NCBI GenBank assembly: GCA_030430515.1
Contig: JAUIKX010000027.1
Span: 1-17,506, forward strand
From: Gammaproteobacteria bacterium
GTDB lineage: Bacteria; Pseudomonadota; Gammaproteobacteria; Pseudomonadales; Azotimanducaceae
Direction: 5' to 3'
DNA: 17,506 nt
Shown one piece after another: positions 7,031 through 14,186 of the stretch (its first letter is position 1; the number at the start of each line of letters is the position of its first letter). Below the pieces are notes generated by a model. That model had not been told where the DNA came from. It worked only from the letters and a program-made list of their open reading frames with translations, and searched no databases. Made by a program: the position numbers and the translations under genes.

Positions 7031-8153
7031 ATCGGCAATATTCATCGCGCTCTGCCTGACCGTTTACGGTGTGCAGGCAGCGGTCCTGCCCGAAGACCGG
7101 GCTGATTTTCTTTACCACGGATACGACGGTGACGGCCTGGAAGTCAATGGTCCGTCCATCCTCGTGCGCAAGAGCATGAAGGACAAGGTTTCGGTGTGGG
7201 CGAACTATTACGTCGATATGATTTCCAGTGCGTCCATCGACGTGGTCACGACGGCCAGCGAATACTCAGAAGAACGTCAACAGACGAGTGTGGGTGTGGA
7301 TTATCTGCACGGTAAAACCTTCATGGGGCTATCCTGGACCAATTCGGAAGAGGACGACTACACAGCCGATACTGTCGCTTTCGGTATCAGCCAGGACTTC
7401 TTCGGTGATCTGACGACCCTCGGCATCAGCTATGCAGTGGGCCGCGACGAAGTGCGGCGTAACGGAGACACGCTTTTTGAAGAGCACACCGACCGACAGA
7501 ATTTTCGTGTGGACCTCACCCAGGTCATCACCAAAAACTTCGTACTGAACCTCAATTACGAAGGTGTGACAGACGAAGGCTTTCTGAATAATCCTTATCG
7601 GCAGGTGCGTTATCTGGACACCAACGAGGCACGCGGTTACGCCTATCAGAGCGAGCTCTACCCGCGCACGCGCACGAGCTCTGCGTTCGCTGTTCGGGGC
7701 TTGTACTACCTGCCTTACCGAGCTGCGATCAAGGGTGAGGCGCGTACGTTTTCCGACAGCTGGGGTATCAGCGCCTACAACGTGGAGGTGGGCTACACGC
7801 ATCCCTTCGATAACGGTCTGACGCTCGAAGCGAAGTACCGCTACTACGATCAGAGCGCGGCGGATTTCTACAGTGATCTCTTTCCCTTTCAGAGCGCCCA
7901 GAACTTTCTCGCGCGCGACAAGGAGTTGTCCTCTTTTACGACTCATACGGTGGGTGGCGGCGCCAGCTACGAGTTCAAACCGACCTGGATACCGTTTATC
8001 GAAAAGGCGGAGGTGAGCCTGTTCGGTGACTTCATCGCGTTTCGCTACGACGATTTCCGTGACGTGCGGGTAACCGACGTTGCGCCGGGCGAAGAACCCA
8101 TGTTCGAGTTCGACGGCTGGGTGGTGAGGGCGTTTATCTCTTTCTGGTACTGA
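7017..8153 (+). CDS. DUF3570 outer-membrane barrel protein
   Basis: Starting at the GTG at 7017 the protein has 378 residues, with a signal peptide (TRSAIFIALCLTVYG, cleavage near VQAA). The mature part starts PEDRADFLYHGYDGDGLEV, and the body alternates aromatic strands in the manner of a large barrel (SVWANYYVDMISSASID, LNLNYEGVTDEGF, YRYYDQSAADFYSDLF). It ends in FISFWY with an aromatic C-terminal residue. These features match DUF3570, an uncharacterised barrel family usually next to DUF4266 and often near thioredoxin-like or ApbE genes. Neither of the latter is in this window. As last gene of the right arm it stops three bases from the convergent pentapeptide gene. It may form the outer-membrane conduit for the haem lipoproteins, which is inference. 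Confidence 0.88.
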   Translation: MAVTRSAIFIALCLTVYGVQAAVLPEDRADFLYHGYDGDGLEVNGPSILVRKSMKDKVSVWANYYVDMISSASIDVVTTASEYSEERQQTSVGVDYLHGKTFMGLSWTNSEEDDYTADTVAFGISQDFFGDLTTLGISYAVGRDEVRRNGDTLFEEHTDRQNFRVDLTQVITKNFVLNLNYEGVTDEGFLNNPYRQVRYLDTNEARGYAYQSELYPRTRTSSAFAVRGLYYLPYRAAIKGEARTFSDSWGISAYNVEVGYTHPFDNGLTLEAKYRYYDQSAADFYSDLFPFQSAQNFLARDKELSSFTTHTVGGGASYEFKPTWIPFIEKAEVSLFGDFIAFRYDDFRDVRVTDVAPGEEPMFEFDGWVVRAFISFWY

Positions 8154-8156
8154 GCC

Positions 8157-8828
8157 TCAATCGACAATGATGCCGAGCGCGCCGAGCAGGTAGGCCACCT
8201 GCTCCGGTTCGATGCGCACACCTTGAAGATCCACCGTGCGAGGATCGATATTGTTGAACGTGCCGCCGCGCAGGTCCGCACCTTTTAAAACCAGTGCCGA
8301 TGCATGAATGTTGGACAGATCGCTTCCCTTGAGATCTGCGCCGCTCAGGTCGGTATTGTGCAGCAGCGCTTCGACGAGGCGGCAGTTGCTCAGCGTGGCT
8401 TCGTTCAGGTTGGTGTTGGACAGGTCGGCGTAGCTCATGTTGCACCCAGAAAAACTGGCCCTCACCAGGGTCGATCTTCTGCCGATGGACAATGCGAAAT
8501 CGGTTCCGGAGAAGTCGCTGCCCTGAAGCTGGCAGTGCTCGAAATGCACATCGTATGCGTTCGAGTGTGCCAGAGTCGCGGTGCTCAGGTCGCACCGGGA
8601 GAACCGGGCACCTGTCAGTTCGGCGTAGTTCAACTCTGATGCGATACCTGCTTGCGGATCGAAAAAGGAACAGTTTGAAAAGACGCTTTCCCGAAGGTTG
8701 GCACCGCGAAGCCTGGCTCCTTGAAACAGGCAGTTGCTGAAAGAGCAACCTTCCAGGTCCTGCCCGGATAGGTCCTGTCCGTTGCGGTCGAGATCTCTGT
8801 AGCTACCGCCTGCTTCGAGCACTTCCAT
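8157..8828 (-). CDS. Qnr-family pentapeptide repeat protein
   Basis: The 223 residues are built almost entirely of A(D/N)LXX pentapeptides, which fold as a right-handed square beta-helix. The length and several segments match Qnr quinolone-resistance proteins (about 214-219 residues): QGSDFSGTDF, then SGCNMSYADLS in the middle, GSDLSN, and a C-terminus DPRTVDLQGVRI ending LLGALGIIVD. The last part closely resembles Qnr ends such as VDLQGVKL and LERLGIAV. Qnr proteins mimic DNA and protect gyrase and topoisomerase IV from quinolones; the native role of chromosomal versions is unsettled. It follows the mmcQ-like gene by one base, so the two are co-transcribed. The frame is intact. I saw no LexA box upstream of the pair, unlike qnrB. 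Resistance activity cannot be judged from sequence alone. Confidence 0.88.
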   Translation of the reverse strand: MEVLEAGGSYRDLDRNGQDLSGQDLEGCSFSNCLFQGARLRGANLRESVFSNCSFFDPQAGIASELNYAELTGARFSRCDLSTATLAHSNAYDVHFEHCQLQGSDFSGTDFALSIGRRSTLVRASFSGCNMSYADLSNTNLNEATLSNCRLVEALLHNTDLSGADLKGSDLSNIHASALVLKGADLRGGTFNNIDPRTVDLQGVRIEPEQVAYLLGALGIIVD

Positions 8829-8829
8829 C

Positions 8830-9243
8830 TCAGCGATGCGCTGGCGCGATCGAGGGCTTGAGTGCGCGGTAGATGTTATCGCTGCCGTGTGTCACCTCGA
8901 TGTGGGTGCGCTCCTTGCGCGGCAGGGTCTTCACGACCAGTGCATAGGAATGATCCACCATCAGCTCGATCTCGGAGCCCGGTACGGAACCATCGAGCAG
9001 CACGGTGTTCCAGTGGCGTTTGTTCATGTGGTAGCCCTGCAGCACACCGGTGAAAAGTTGTCTTAGCGCCCGCGCGTGGTCCGGGTCGCATTTCAGATTG
9101 GTGCGGGCCAGTCCGTTCTCCCAGCCCAGAGTGGCGAACATCTTTTTTCTGACCTTGTACACGCGCACATCGTCGCCGAACGGATAATCCAGCCAGGCTT
9201 CAGGTCGGTTGAGCAGGTACTCGTGCAGTTCTTCGTCGGTCAT
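8830..9243 (-). CDS. MmcQ/YjbR family protein
   Basis: From the ATG at 9243 the protein has 137 residues, the usual family length. Family marks are DYPFGDDVRVYKV, KKMFATLG, NLKCDP and GYHMNKRHWNTV. The longer open frame up to 9318 adds 25 residues absent from the family. The E. coli YjbR fold resembles DNA-binding proteins, and the MmcQ name comes from a mitomycin cluster, but no activity is proven for the family. AAAGG lies about ten bases upstream of the start. The gene is first of a pair with the Qnr-like gene (one-base gap) and is divergent from ybjQ across 39 bases. Confidence 0.87.
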   Translation of the reverse strand: MTDEELHEYLLNRPEAWLDYPFGDDVRVYKVRKKMFATLGWENGLARTNLKCDPDHARALRQLFTGVLQGYHMNKRHWNTVLLDGSVPGSEIELMVDHSYALVVKTLPRKERTHIEVTHGSDNIYRALKPSIAPAHR

Positions 9244-9282
9244 GGTGTACTTGCCTTTGTTTTCATGCACAGCGGAACTCTT

Positions 9283-9603
9283 ATGATCATCTCTACCACA
9301 CCCAGCCTTGAAGGTCATACGGTGGATCAGTATCTCGGCGTCGTCAGCGGCGAGGCCATTCTCGGCGCCAACATTTTCAAGGATCTGTTCGCGGGGATCC
9401 GCGACATCGTCGGCGGCCGCTCCGGCGCCTATGAGGACGAACTGCGAAAAGCTCAGTCCATTGCGCTGGAGGAGCTGGAGCAGCGCGCCCGGGCCATGGG
9501 TGCCAACGCCGTGATCGGTGTCGACCTCGACTACGAAACCGTCGGTCAGAACGGCAGCATGCTCATGGTCAGCGCCAGCGGTACCGCGGTGCGTGTGAAG
9601 TAG
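9283..9603 (+). CDS. ybjQ: YbjQ family (UPF0145) protein
   Basis: The 106-residue protein is very close to E. coli YbjQ (107 residues): STTPSLEGH, GEAILGANIFKDLFAGIRD, IVGGRSGAYE and NGSMLMVSASGTAV. The start at 9283 reproduces the family N-terminus; earlier ATGs add residues foreign to the family. The fold is sometimes annotated as a heavy-metal-binding domain and forms oligomers in crystal structures, but the function is unproven. It is cytosolic, with no signal peptide. It is divergent from the mmcQ-like gene and ends two bases before the convergent YjgR-family gene. Confidence 0.92.
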   Translation: MIISTTPSLEGHTVDQYLGVVSGEAILGANIFKDLFAGIRDIVGGRSGAYEDELRKAQSIALEELEQRARAMGANAVIGVDLDYETVGQNGSMLMVSASGTAVRVK

Positions 9604-9605
9604 CT

Positions 9606-11141
9606 TTACTTCAACAGAGAGCCGAGGAGGCCGCGAGCGATCCGGGTGCCCAGCGAGCGGCCGAGGCTGCGCAGCGTGCTCTTGAGAAATGCTTCCCCGG
9701 CGGACTGCCGGTTGGATTTGCGGCCGCTGGACTTGCGGCTTTCCTTGAGCTTTCTCGCTTCTTCCTTCTCGCGCTTGGCTTCTGCTTCTGCCGCGGCCTC
9801 CGCTCTTGCCTCTGCTTCTGCCGCAGCCTCCGCACGTTCCTGCAGCATTTCGTAAGCGCTCTCCCGTTCGACGCTGTCGTCGTAACGGCCGGCGAGTGGT
9901 GAGTTTTTGAGCTTGTCAGCACGCTCGGAGGCATCGATCGGACCGATGCGCGATTCCGGTGGTGCGATGGTGGCGGCGATGACGGATGTGGGGGCGCCTT
10001 CCTCATCGAGCACGGAGACCAGCGCTTCGCCGACGCCCAGGGTCGTAAGGGTGCTGAAGACGTCCACGCCATTGTCGTTGCGGAAACCGGCTGCAACACC
10101 CTTGAGCTGACGCTGGTCTTTAGGCGTAAATGCGCGAAGTGCATGCTGAACCTTGAAACCGAGTTGGCCGAGCACATTTTCGGGTACGTCCATGGGGTTT
10201 TGCGTCACCAGGTACACGCCAACCGCTTTTGACCGGATCAGCCGGAATACCTGCTCAACTTTTTCGAGCAATGCCTTTGGCATGTCTTTGAACAGGAGGT
10301 GTGCCTCGTCGAAGAACAGTACGATCTTTGGCCGGTCGGCGTCACCGGCTTCAGGCAGCTCTTCAAAAAGCTCCGACAGCAGCCAGAGCAGAAAAGCGGC
10401 GTAAAGCTTCGGCGATTCACGCAGTAGCCGTTCGGAGTCGAGCAGGCTGATCACGCCGTTGCCGGAAAAGTCTTTCTGCATGAGGTCCTGCAGCTTGATG
10501 GCGGGCTCGCCGAAAAACAGCTCTCCGCCTTGTTCCTCTAGCACCAGAAGCCGGCGCTGGATAGCGCCGACGGAGGAGGCGGAGATATTGCCGTACTCCT
10601 GGCGCAGGGCTTTGGCGTTCTCGCTCATCCACGCCAGAAGGCTGCGCAGATCCTTGAGATCGAGCAGCAGCATGCCTTCGTCGTCGGCGATGGCGAAGCA
10701 GGCGTAGAGGATGCCGGTCTGGGTGTCGTTTAGGTCCAGAAGTGCGGCCAGAATGTTCGGGCCCATCTCCGAGATGGTGGTTCGAACGGGATGGCCCTGC
10801 TCGCCGAAGATATCCCAGAAGATGGTCGGGTAGCCGCGCAAGCTGTGATCTTCGAGGCCGATGAGCGCTTTGCGCCGGTCGATCTCTTTGTGGGGGTTAC
10901 CGCTGGCGGAGATGCCAGACAGGTCGCCTTTGACGTCGGCCGCGAAAACCGGCACGCCGGCGCGTGAAAACGCTTCGGCAAGCACCTGCAACGTAACGGT
11001 TTTGCCGGTGCCCGTTGCGCCGGCGACGAGGCCGTGACGGTTGGCCATGTGGCTGAGTTGGGCGACCTGCTGCTCGCCGTCTCCTCCGAAAACCAGTCTC
11101 TGCAAAATGCCCCCGAAAAATGCAGTTTGTTCTGGCGGCAT
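9606..11141 (-). CDS. yjgR: HerA-like ATPase, YjgR/DUF853 family
   Basis: This 511-residue protein carries Walker A GATGTGKT at residues 41-48 and a Walker B-like VLFFDEAHLL at about 275. Between and around these are the family segments VFAADVKGDLSGI, TIFWDIFGEQGHPVRTTISE and VYLVTQNPMDVPENVLGQLG. It belongs to the HerA/FtsK-type ATPases, which are usually DNA translocases; YjgR itself has no assigned role. After about residue 425 comes a charged, Ala/Glu-rich coiled-coil-like segment and a Lys/Ser/Arg-rich stretch, ending in a short hydrophobic tail (LARGLLGSLLK). The start is the only good candidate; it is divergent from gltX with just 27 bases between the starts, and no strong ribosome binding site is visible. 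Confidence 0.9.
   Translation of the reverse strand: MPPEQTAFFGGILQRLVFGGDGEQQVAQLSHMANRHGLVAGATGTGKTVTLQVLAEAFSRAGVPVFAADVKGDLSGISASGNPHKEIDRRKALIGLEDHSLRGYPTIFWDIFGEQGHPVRTTISEMGPNILAALLDLNDTQTGILYACFAIADDEGMLLLDLKDLRSLLAWMSENAKALRQEYGNISASSVGAIQRRLLVLEEQGGELFFGEPAIKLQDLMQKDFSGNGVISLLDSERLLRESPKLYAAFLLWLLSELFEELPEAGDADRPKIVLFFDEAHLLFKDMPKALLEKVEQVFRLIRSKAVGVYLVTQNPMDVPENVLGQLGFKVQHALRAFTPKDQRQLKGVAAGFRNDNGVDVFSTLTTLGVGEALVSVLDEEGAPTSVIAATIAPPESRIGPIDASERADKLKNSPLAGRYDDSVERESAYEMLQERAEAAAEAEARAEAAAEAEAKREKEEARKLKESRKSSGRKSNRQSAGEAFLKSTLRSLGRSLGTRIARGLLGSLLK
9778..9837. repeat. 30-base tandem duplication in the YjgR-family gene
   Basis: Two adjacent 30-base copies (9778-9807 and 9808-9837) differ at only a few positions. 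On the minus strand they encode two rounds of an Ala/Glu/Arg decapeptide in the coiled-coil-like segment. Copy number could vary between strains without breaking the frame. Confidence 0.6.
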
Positions 11142-11154
11142 GATAAGGCATCTC

Positions 11155-11160
11155 TATAAT
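11155..11160 (+). promoter_or_regulatory. gltX -10 element (perfect TATAAT)
   Basis: The consensus hexamer TATAAT ends eight bases before the gltX ATG at 11169. A weak -35 (CTGGCG at 11132-11137) fits a 17-base spacer. A start point seven to nine bases downstream would fall on or just before the ATG, and no Shine-Dalgarno sequence lies in between. This points to a leaderless or near-leaderless transcript. Confidence 0.5.
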
Positions 11161-11168
11161 GGCGCGCC

Positions 11169-12677
11169 ATGTCAGAACCTCAAAGCACCCCCGTCAGAAC
11201 CCGCGTCGCTCCATCGCCTACCGGCGATCCGCACGTGGGCACCGCCTACATCGCGCTCTTCAACTGGGCGTTTGCCAAACGACACGGCGGGCAGTTCGTG
11301 CTGCGTCTGGAAGATACCGACCAGGCCCGCTCGAGTGCCGCCAGCGAAAGGATGATTCAGGAGTCTCTGCGTTGGGTGGGGATCGACTGGGATGAGGGGC
11401 CGGATGTCGGTGGCCCGCACGGTCCTTACCGTCAGAGCGAACGCCTGTCGATCTACGCGGAACACGTTCAGACCCTGCTCGATGGCGGGCACGCCTTCCA
11501 CTGCTTCTGTACCCCTGAGCGGCTCGATGCCATGCGCGCCGAGCAGCGGGCGGCCGGCGAGACGACACGCTACGATGGGCATTGCCTGGGTATTTCGGCA
11601 GAAGAAGCCACGCGCCGTATCGAAGCGGGGGGAGCACATGTCGTGCGCATGCGCGTGCCGGAAGAGGGTGTCTGCCGCTTCGAGGATGTGCTTCGGGGCG
11701 AAATCGAGATTCCCTACAGCCAGATCGACATGCAGGTGCTCGTCAAGGGCGACGGCTTCCCGACCTACCACCTTGCGGTGGTGGTGGATGATCACCTCAT
11801 GGGTATTACCCATGTGCTTCGTGGCGAAGAGTGGATCAATTCGGTACCGAAACACGTGCTGCTGCACGAATACTTCGGCTGGACCATGCCTCAGCAGGTG
11901 CACCTGCCGCTCCTGCGCAACAAAGATCAGAGCAAACTTTCCAAGCGCAAGAACCCCACGAGCATCAACTACTTCAGAGACATCGGCATACTCCCCGAAG
12001 CGCTGGTCAACTACCTCGGGCTCATGGGCTGGTCGATGCCCGATGAGCGCGAAATCTTTACTCCGCAGGAATTGTCGGAGGCGATGGACCTCGCGCGCAT
12101 ATCCCTGGGCGGGCCTATTTTCGACCTGGATAAGCTGTCCTGGCTCAACGGTCAGTATCTGCGCGCCTTGTCGCGGGAGGAGTTCGCCGCGAGGGTGGTT
12201 CAGTGGATGTTAAACGACGAGCGCGTCGGCCAACTCGTGCCGCTGGTGCAGGAGCGCACCGAAAAACTCTCCGACCTTGCGCCGCAAGTGGATTATCTCA
12301 TCGGCGAGCGACGCTCGCTTAGCCAGGAAGATTTCGAGGCGCTCAAGATCGACGGCGAGACGTGCGCAAGGATTCTCGACCACACTCTCCGGGCGCTGGA
12401 TGAGCTTCGGGAGTGGGAGCGCGACGCCATTTTCAGCACCTGCCAGCAGCTTTCCGAGTTTCTCGAACTCAAGCTCCGTGACTATCTCAAGCCGCTGTTT
12501 CTGGCTGTCAGCGGTAAGCACGTTTCCCTGCCGCTGTTCGACTCCATGGTATTTCTCGGTTCGGACGTCACGCGCATGCGCATACGGGATGCGCTCAATG
12601 TGATCGGCGTCTCAAAGAAGGCAGCCAAACGCCTGGAGAAGAACTACGCCGCATTCGCTGCGCGCGCGACCTCGTAG
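11169..12677 (+). CDS. gltX: Glutamyl-tRNA synthetase
   Basis: The 502 residues have the class I synthetase signature in its GltX form: APSPTGDPHVGTAY at residues 14-27 (HIGH equivalent) and KLSKR at 256-260 (KMSKS equivalent). RLEDTD follows the first motif, as expected. The enzyme charges tRNA-Glu with glutamate in the cytosol. In the zinc-binding region it has Cys112, Cys114 and Cys139; the His normally two residues after the third Cys in E. coli is absent, though His138 directly precedes it, so zinc binding may be altered or lost. The C-terminal helical anticodon-binding part is complete. The gene is divergent from the YjgR-family gene and followed 60 bases later by a tiny membrane protein gene. 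Confidence 0.97.
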   Translation: MSEPQSTPVRTRVAPSPTGDPHVGTAYIALFNWAFAKRHGGQFVLRLEDTDQARSSAASERMIQESLRWVGIDWDEGPDVGGPHGPYRQSERLSIYAEHVQTLLDGGHAFHCFCTPERLDAMRAEQRAAGETTRYDGHCLGISAEEATRRIEAGGAHVVRMRVPEEGVCRFEDVLRGEIEIPYSQIDMQVLVKGDGFPTYHLAVVVDDHLMGITHVLRGEEWINSVPKHVLLHEYFGWTMPQQVHLPLLRNKDQSKLSKRKNPTSINYFRDIGILPEALVNYLGLMGWSMPDEREIFTPQELSEAMDLARISLGGPIFDLDKLSWLNGQYLRALSREEFAARVVQWMLNDERVGQLVPLVQERTEKLSDLAPQVDYLIGERRSLSQEDFEALKIDGETCARILDHTLRALDELREWERDAIFSTCQQLSEFLELKLRDYLKPLFLAVSGKHVSLPLFDSMVFLGSDVTRMRIRDALNVIGVSKKAAKRLEKNYAAFAARATS

Positions 12678-12695
12678 ACTGACCGTAACGATGAT

Positions 12696-12710
12696 CCCTG
12701 CCGGGCAGGG
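12696..12710. other. GC-rich hairpin after gltX
   Basis: CCCTGC (12696-12701) and GCAGGG (12705-12710) form a perfect six-base stem with a three-base loop, 18 bases after the gltX stop. Only two T residues follow, so it is not a canonical terminator; it may slow transcription or protect the 3' end of the gltX message. Confidence 0.35.
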
Positions 12711-12737
12711 TTGCTACGAATCTACGGAAAGGTCGTC

Positions 12738-12884
12738 ATGTCATTTGCTGAGTTGGGCACACTGGGGCTGATCATCATGATCGGCTACATGGGCTTGCGC
12801 TTTGCGCGGGAGCGCGCCTCCATGCGCACCCGTCGGAAATACGAACACGCGCAGCGCGAATCGGGTGCTTCACAGCGCGCCTGA
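12738..12884 (+). CDS. 48-residue single-pass membrane protein
   Basis: The ATG at 12738 follows AAAGG at a five-base spacing. The product has a short periplasmic-side N-terminus (MSFAELG), one hydrophobic segment at about residues 8-20 (TLGLIIMIGYMGL) and a strongly basic tail rich in Arg, Glu and Gln (RFARERASMRTRRKYEHAQR). The positive-inside rule places the tail in the cytoplasm. I do not recognise a family. It lies 60 bases after gltX on the same strand and six bases before the end of the convergent acyl-CoA dehydrogenase gene. Coding status rests on the ribosome binding site and the sensible topology, so it is moderate. Confidence 0.6.
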   Translation: MSFAELGTLGLIIMIGYMGLRFARERASMRTRRKYEHAQRESGASQRA

Positions 12885-12890
12885 CAGCAC

Positions 12891-14096
12891 CTAAAGGGCC
12901 AGCACGCGTTTGGCCAGCACATCCCGTTGAATCTCACTGGCGCCGGAATAAATGGTTGCGGCGCGCTCGTTAAGATAGGCGGGCATCGCCGTGACGATGT
13001 CTGCATCTGACGCTGAAGCGCTGCAGTGTGTCGGGTCCAGCAGTTGCGGCTGAAACGGCAGGGCATGATAAGCAGCGGCCTGCATGGCCAGCTCCGTGAT
13101 CTGCTGCTTCACCTCTGATGCGCGGGTTTTCAGCATGGAGGTCAGCGCGCCGGGCGAACGGTTGACGCTCAAGTCCGACAGCACACGCAGCTCGAGCATC
13201 TCCACCCCCTGCAACCGGATGTCTGCCTCGCTGAGCCGTTGCCGAATCGCGGGGTCATCGGCGAGGCAGGTGTTCCGGCCCTCCGGTCGACGATGGCACA
13301 GGCGGCCCAGACGCAATAGCATCTGCCTGACCCAGCCCGTGTTGACGTTGTTGGACCGGGCGAACTGCATCTGGTCTTTCGCCACACGCCAGCCGTCATT
13401 CTCCGCACCGACTCGATTTGTAACAGGCACGCGAACATCCTCGAAAAACACCTGGTTGAGCTCGTGATCGCCGGAAATGCTGATGATCGGTTCAACGGTC
13501 AGGCCGGGGCTCGACATGTCGATGAGCAGGTAGGTGATGCCGTCCTGTTTGCGCTCGCCCTGTGCCGTTCGCACCAGGCAGCAGATGTGGGTGGAACAGT
13601 GCGCGCCGGTCGTCCACAGCTTCGTGCCGTTCAATCGGTACTCGTCGTTCACCCGCTCTGCGCGCAGGCTGAGCGCCGCGAGATCCGAACCCGCCGACGG
13701 TTCCGAGTAGCCCTGACACCAGATGTGTTCGCCCGACAGAATCGGCGGGATGAATCGCGCTCTCTGCTCCGGGGTGCCATGGGCCATCAGCACCGGGCCG
13801 AGATGACGTATGCCGAGCTGACAGAGCAGGGGCGCGCGTGCCTGAAAGCACTCCAGGTTGAAGATGTGGCATTGCAGCGGCGACCAGCCGGTGCCGCCGT
13901 ACTCGACCGGCCAGCTCGGCGCGATCCAGCCTTTCTCGGCGAGCTTCCGGTACCAGCGTTGCGAGGCATCGATCTGTGCGTGAATACCGACCGTCAGATC
14001 AGCGGCCCTCCGCAGTTCCTCGTCGAGGGAGGCGTCGAGAAAGCGGCGCGCTTCGGCCCGGAAACATGCCGCCTCGGGAGAAAGAGAAAAATACAT
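12891..14096 (-). CDS. Acyl-CoA dehydrogenase
   Basis: The 401-residue protein has the full three-domain layout of the family: a helical N-terminus, WCQGYSEPSAGSD at residues 126-138 (signature 1, FAD/substrate contact), a beta middle domain and a C-terminal IYSGASEIQRDVLAKRVL. It oxidises an acyl-CoA thioester to the enoyl-CoA with FAD, passing electrons to ETF. The position that is the catalytic Glu in MCAD (YEG) is Ser384 here (YSG), so the base must come from another site, as in isovaleryl-CoA dehydrogenase, or the protein acts in a hetero-oligomer like the large-subunit types used for steroid or pimeloyl-CoA degradation. The specific substrate is not readable. No clear ribosome binding site precedes the ATG at 14096. 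Confidence 0.92.
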   Translation of the reverse strand: MYFSLSPEAACFRAEARRFLDASLDEELRRAADLTVGIHAQIDASQRWYRKLAEKGWIAPSWPVEYGGTGWSPLQCHIFNLECFQARAPLLCQLGIRHLGPVLMAHGTPEQRARFIPPILSGEHIWCQGYSEPSAGSDLAALSLRAERVNDEYRLNGTKLWTTGAHCSTHICCLVRTAQGERKQDGITYLLIDMSSPGLTVEPIISISGDHELNQVFFEDVRVPVTNRVGAENDGWRVAKDQMQFARSNNVNTGWVRQMLLRLGRLCHRRPEGRNTCLADDPAIRQRLSEADIRLQGVEMLELRVLSDLSVNRSPGALTSMLKTRASEVKQQITELAMQAAAYHALPFQPQLLDPTHCSASASDADIVTAMPAYLNERAATIYSGASEIQRDVLAKRVLAL

Positions 14097-14186
14097 ACAT
14101 TCGGGCTGTTGCGGAGTCCAGCGCTCAACACTAAACGACGGCTAGAGTGTCGCTATCCGGGATTCCCGCAGCCCGGCAGACGAGCG

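Noticed and set aside
9244..9282. LexA (SOS) box controlling the mmcQ-qnr pair, as known for qnrB
   Set aside because: No CTG-N10-CAG arrangement is present in the short divergent spacer.
12696..12710. Rho-independent terminator of gltX
   Set aside because: The stem is good but only two T residues follow and the small downstream gene has its own good ribosome site, so read-through is as likely.
14110..14160. Weak inverted repeat (ACACT/AGTGT) upstream of the acyl-CoA dehydrogenase gene
   Set aside because: The arms are only five bases and out of register by two bases; expected by chance.
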